This document shows positions 62,083-64,000 of a DNA stretch of 64,000 bases, piece by piece. Source of the DNA: JAJFKB01 sp965230515 (GTDB lineage Bacteria; Pseudomonadota; Gammaproteobacteria; Pseudomonadales; IMCC2047); contig OZ246007.1 of assembly GCA_965230515.1 (NCBI GenBank), forward strand, positions 2,170,001 through 2,234,000, in the 5' to 3' direction. The translations under genes and the position numbers were made by a program. How positions within the stretch are numbered: position 1 is the first letter of the stretch; the number at the start of each line of letters is the position of its first letter. A model generated the notes under the pieces. It worked only from the letters and a program-made list of their open reading frames with translations. It made no database searches and was not told the origin of the DNA.

Positions 62083-63918
62083 TCAGTCCTGTACTACCGG
62101 GGTGACCCGCAGAACCTCTTCTACCGTGGTATGTCCGCTGGCAATTTTCTTGGCACCGCTTAGTCTCAGGGTCTGCATGCCCTCTTTAAGTGCCTGTTGC
62201 CTGATCTGGTTTATATCAGATTGCGGACCGATGAGTTTTTTGAGCTCATTGCTTAAGGGCATCACTTCGTACAAACCGGAACGCCCTTTATAGCCGGTAT
62301 CTCGACATTCAAGGCAGCCCGCAGGCTGACAACTTTTGGTTGGAATTTTTGAGCGCCAGGGTTTGGTCAGTTCCGCCCATGCGTCGGGATCTATTGTGTG
62401 TTGTTGTTTGCAGTTGGGGCAGAGCGTGCGTACCAACCGTTGTGCCATCACTCCAAGCACGGTAGCTTTGATCAGATAGGAAGGGACACCCAACTCCAGC
62501 ATTCGGGTAATGGCTGAAGGTGCATCGTTGGTGTGCAGGGTTGAGAGCACCAGGTGCCCGGTGAGAGCCGCCTGAATGGCCATTTCTGCGGTTTCAAGAT
62601 CACGAATCTCTCCTACCATAATAATATCAGGATCCTGGCGGAGTAGCGCTCGCACACCATCGGCAAAATGCAGGTCGATATTGGATTGCACCTGCATCTG
62701 GTTGAAGCTGGGCTCAACCATTTCGATCGGATCCTCGATGGTGCTGACATTGACTTCCGGCGTAGCCAGTTGTTTGAGTGTTGAATAAAGTGTGGTCGTT
62801 TTTCCAGAACCGGTGGGACCTGTTACCAGCACGATACCGTTGGGACTTGTGGTCATCTCATGCCAGCGATCATAGTCCTGTTCCGCCAGGCCCAGTTCAT
62901 GGAACCCCTTAAGCAGTACGTCGGGGTCGAAAATTCGCATGACCATTTTCTCGCCAAATGCAGTCGGTAGAGTTGAAAGTCGCAACTCAACTTCATTACC
63001 CTTGGGGCTTTTGGTCTTCAGGCGGCCATCCTGCGGATGTCTTTTTTCAGCGACATTCATGCGGCCCAGAATTTTAAGGCGACTGGTCACCGCCGTCATC
63101 ACCTGTGCCGGAAGCTGGTATACCATGTGCAGTACACCATCAATTCTAAACCGCACATTACCCTGTTCGCGACGAGGTTCTATATGAATGTCCGAGGCGC
63201 GTTGGGAGAATGCGTATTGCAGCAACCAGTCCACTATGTTGACGACATGCTGGTCATTGGCGTCTGGTGCTTTTAGATTGCCCAGTTCTAACAGCTGCTC
63301 AAAATTGGTGATCTCCGAGCTGGAGCCCGTCGTACCCACTGCGCTAATCACCGATTTGGCAAGGGCATAAAATTCCACTGTATAGCGTTGAATATCTGCC
63401 GGTGCTGCGACGACGCGTTTAATGTTTTTGCGAAGTACGTGTTTAAGATCGGCTTCCCACGAGGTGATGAATGGCTCTGAGCAGGCGATGATCACCTCCT
63501 GCTCTTTAACCTCCACCGCTAATATTTTATGCCGCTCGGCGAATGCATAGGACATCACTTCCGCGATGTCACGCACGGCAATTTTTAATGGGTCAATATG
63601 GTAGTAATCCAGCCCCGCTTTTTCGGCCAGCCATTGGCAAATCCGGTATTGCGTCAGGTGCTGATCGGGATTCTGCTGGTCAGTGAATTCATGTGCAGCA
63701 ATCTGCTCGATAGGATGCTTGGTAAGGTGTCCCTTCTTTCTTTGCGAAATAAAAACACGATTTTTATCTTCCTCAAGCAACAGACCGCCTGCTACCAGAT
63801 CAGAAAGCAGACTGTTCAGCTCAATTTTTCCATTTATTGCCGGTTGTTCCTTGACCGCTTCTGTCGATGACATGGTATCTGGCCGTGATGTTAAATTTGC
63901 CTTGTTTGCTAAGCACAT
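62083..63918 (-). CDS. GspE/PilB-type secretion or pilus assembly ATPase
   Basis: 611 residues from ATG 63918, which has AGGATAGG upstream; ATG 63873 is an alternative. An N-terminal MshEN-like domain precedes the ATPase: Walker A GPTGSGKTTTLYS (K373), DPIEMVEPSFNQMQVQ, Walker B DPDIIMVGEIRD, the His box LSTLHTND and a zinc tetracysteine (CPNC and CLEC). No pilC, pilD or gsp gene lies beside it, so whether it serves pili, type II secretion or another machine is open. The stop lies near glnE, with 83 bp between. Confidence 0.88.
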   Translation of the reverse strand: MCLANKANLTSRPDTMSSTEAVKEQPAINGKIELNSLLSDLVAGGLLLEEDKNRVFISQRKKGHLTKHPIEQIAAHEFTDQQNPDQHLTQYRICQWLAEKAGLDYYHIDPLKIAVRDIAEVMSYAFAERHKILAVEVKEQEVIIACSEPFITSWEADLKHVLRKNIKRVVAAPADIQRYTVEFYALAKSVISAVGTTGSSSEITNFEQLLELGNLKAPDANDQHVVNIVDWLLQYAFSQRASDIHIEPRREQGNVRFRIDGVLHMVYQLPAQVMTAVTSRLKILGRMNVAEKRHPQDGRLKTKSPKGNEVELRLSTLPTAFGEKMVMRIFDPDVLLKGFHELGLAEQDYDRWHEMTTSPNGIVLVTGPTGSGKTTTLYSTLKQLATPEVNVSTIEDPIEMVEPSFNQMQVQSNIDLHFADGVRALLRQDPDIIMVGEIRDLETAEMAIQAALTGHLVLSTLHTNDAPSAITRMLELGVPSYLIKATVLGVMAQRLVRTLCPNCKQQHTIDPDAWAELTKPWRSKIPTKSCQPAGCLECRDTGYKGRSGLYEVMPLSNELKKLIGPQSDINQIRQQALKEGMQTLRLSGAKKIASGHTTVEEVLRVTPVVQD

Positions 63919-64000
63919 TATAGACCTATCCTGACCATTAACATTATATATTGCTGCTTATTCGAGGCTTTTGTTGGCCGTGTTCGATAGATGCTTTTAT

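Noticed and set aside
1..64000. CRISPR arrays, insertion sequences, prophage or integrase genes, tRNA and rRNA genes
   Set aside because: I looked for regularly spaced repeats, transposase or integrase motifs and cloverleaf patterns in the gaps and found none. Intergenic spaces are short and the gene order is conserved.

Overview
The window is a stretch of chromosome from a gammaproteobacterium of the Pseudomonadales/Cellvibrionales kind; this rests on gene content and order, and the species cannot be named from sequence alone. Several blocks keep the order known from Pseudomonas aeruginosa: hemW-rdgB-metW-metX-yggU-yggT-proC-yggS facing pilT-pilU; pyrX-pyrB-pyrR-ruvX-algH-tonB-gshB; pilG-H-I-J-chpA-chpC; metK next to an ArsR-methyltransferase gene and tkt-epd-pgk-fba; glnE-ilvE-waaF-waaC-waaG-kinase-waaP. 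Base composition is balanced and even. I see no insertion sequence, prophage, CRISPR array, tRNA or rRNA.

Layout. 1-398: the start of imuA (SOS mutasome cassette, running off the left edge) behind a perfect LexA box. 399-5597: a 1732-residue secreted or surface protein built of DUF11 and GEVEDY modules. 5963-11161: single genes (thioesterase, small unknown protein, tandem GNAT acetyltransferase), the DUF485-actP acetate uptake pair and iron superoxide dismutase. 11212-17300 (minus): a long run of overlapping genes for haem-related radical SAM chemistry, nucleotide sanitation, methionine synthesis, proline synthesis and PLP homeostasis. 17387-19604 (plus): the pilus retraction ATPases pilT and pilU. 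19669-25686 (minus): pyrimidine genes, ruvX, algH, tonB and gshB. 26026-36525 (plus): the Pil-Chp chemosensory system for type IV pili.

36584-41881 (minus): rsmE and a SAM-cycle operon (regulator-methyltransferase, metK, ahcY, metF) controlled, I infer, from a perfect 30-bp palindrome at 41919-41948. 42098-48434 (plus): transketolase, erythrose-4-phosphate dehydrogenase, phosphoglycerate kinase, a class I aldolase and a lipase-like hydrolase. 48763-49764: a lone luciferase-like oxidoreductase. 49901-62011: the lipopolysaccharide core region, with heptosyltransferases, a glucosyltransferase, three kinase-fold proteins, a polytopic membrane protein and a broken methyltransferase, bounded by ilvE and glnE. 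62083-63918: a GspE/PilB-type ATPase.

How it fits together: twitching motility is the largest theme (PilT/PilU motors, the PilGHIJ-ChpA-ChpC sensor pathway and a PilB/GspE-like ATPase). Methionine synthesis (metX, metW, metF) and the SAM cycle (metK, ahcY) form a second theme, and outer-membrane core assembly a third. The most unusual points are a 139-residue strongly acidic tail on PilJ in a chemosensory cluster with no CheR or CheB gene, the ArsR-methyltransferase regulator with its long palindrome, the large modular surface protein with a variant C-terminal sorting signal, and a truncated methyltransferase in the LPS locus. I found no clearly new multi-gene system; the candidates are listed with tests.
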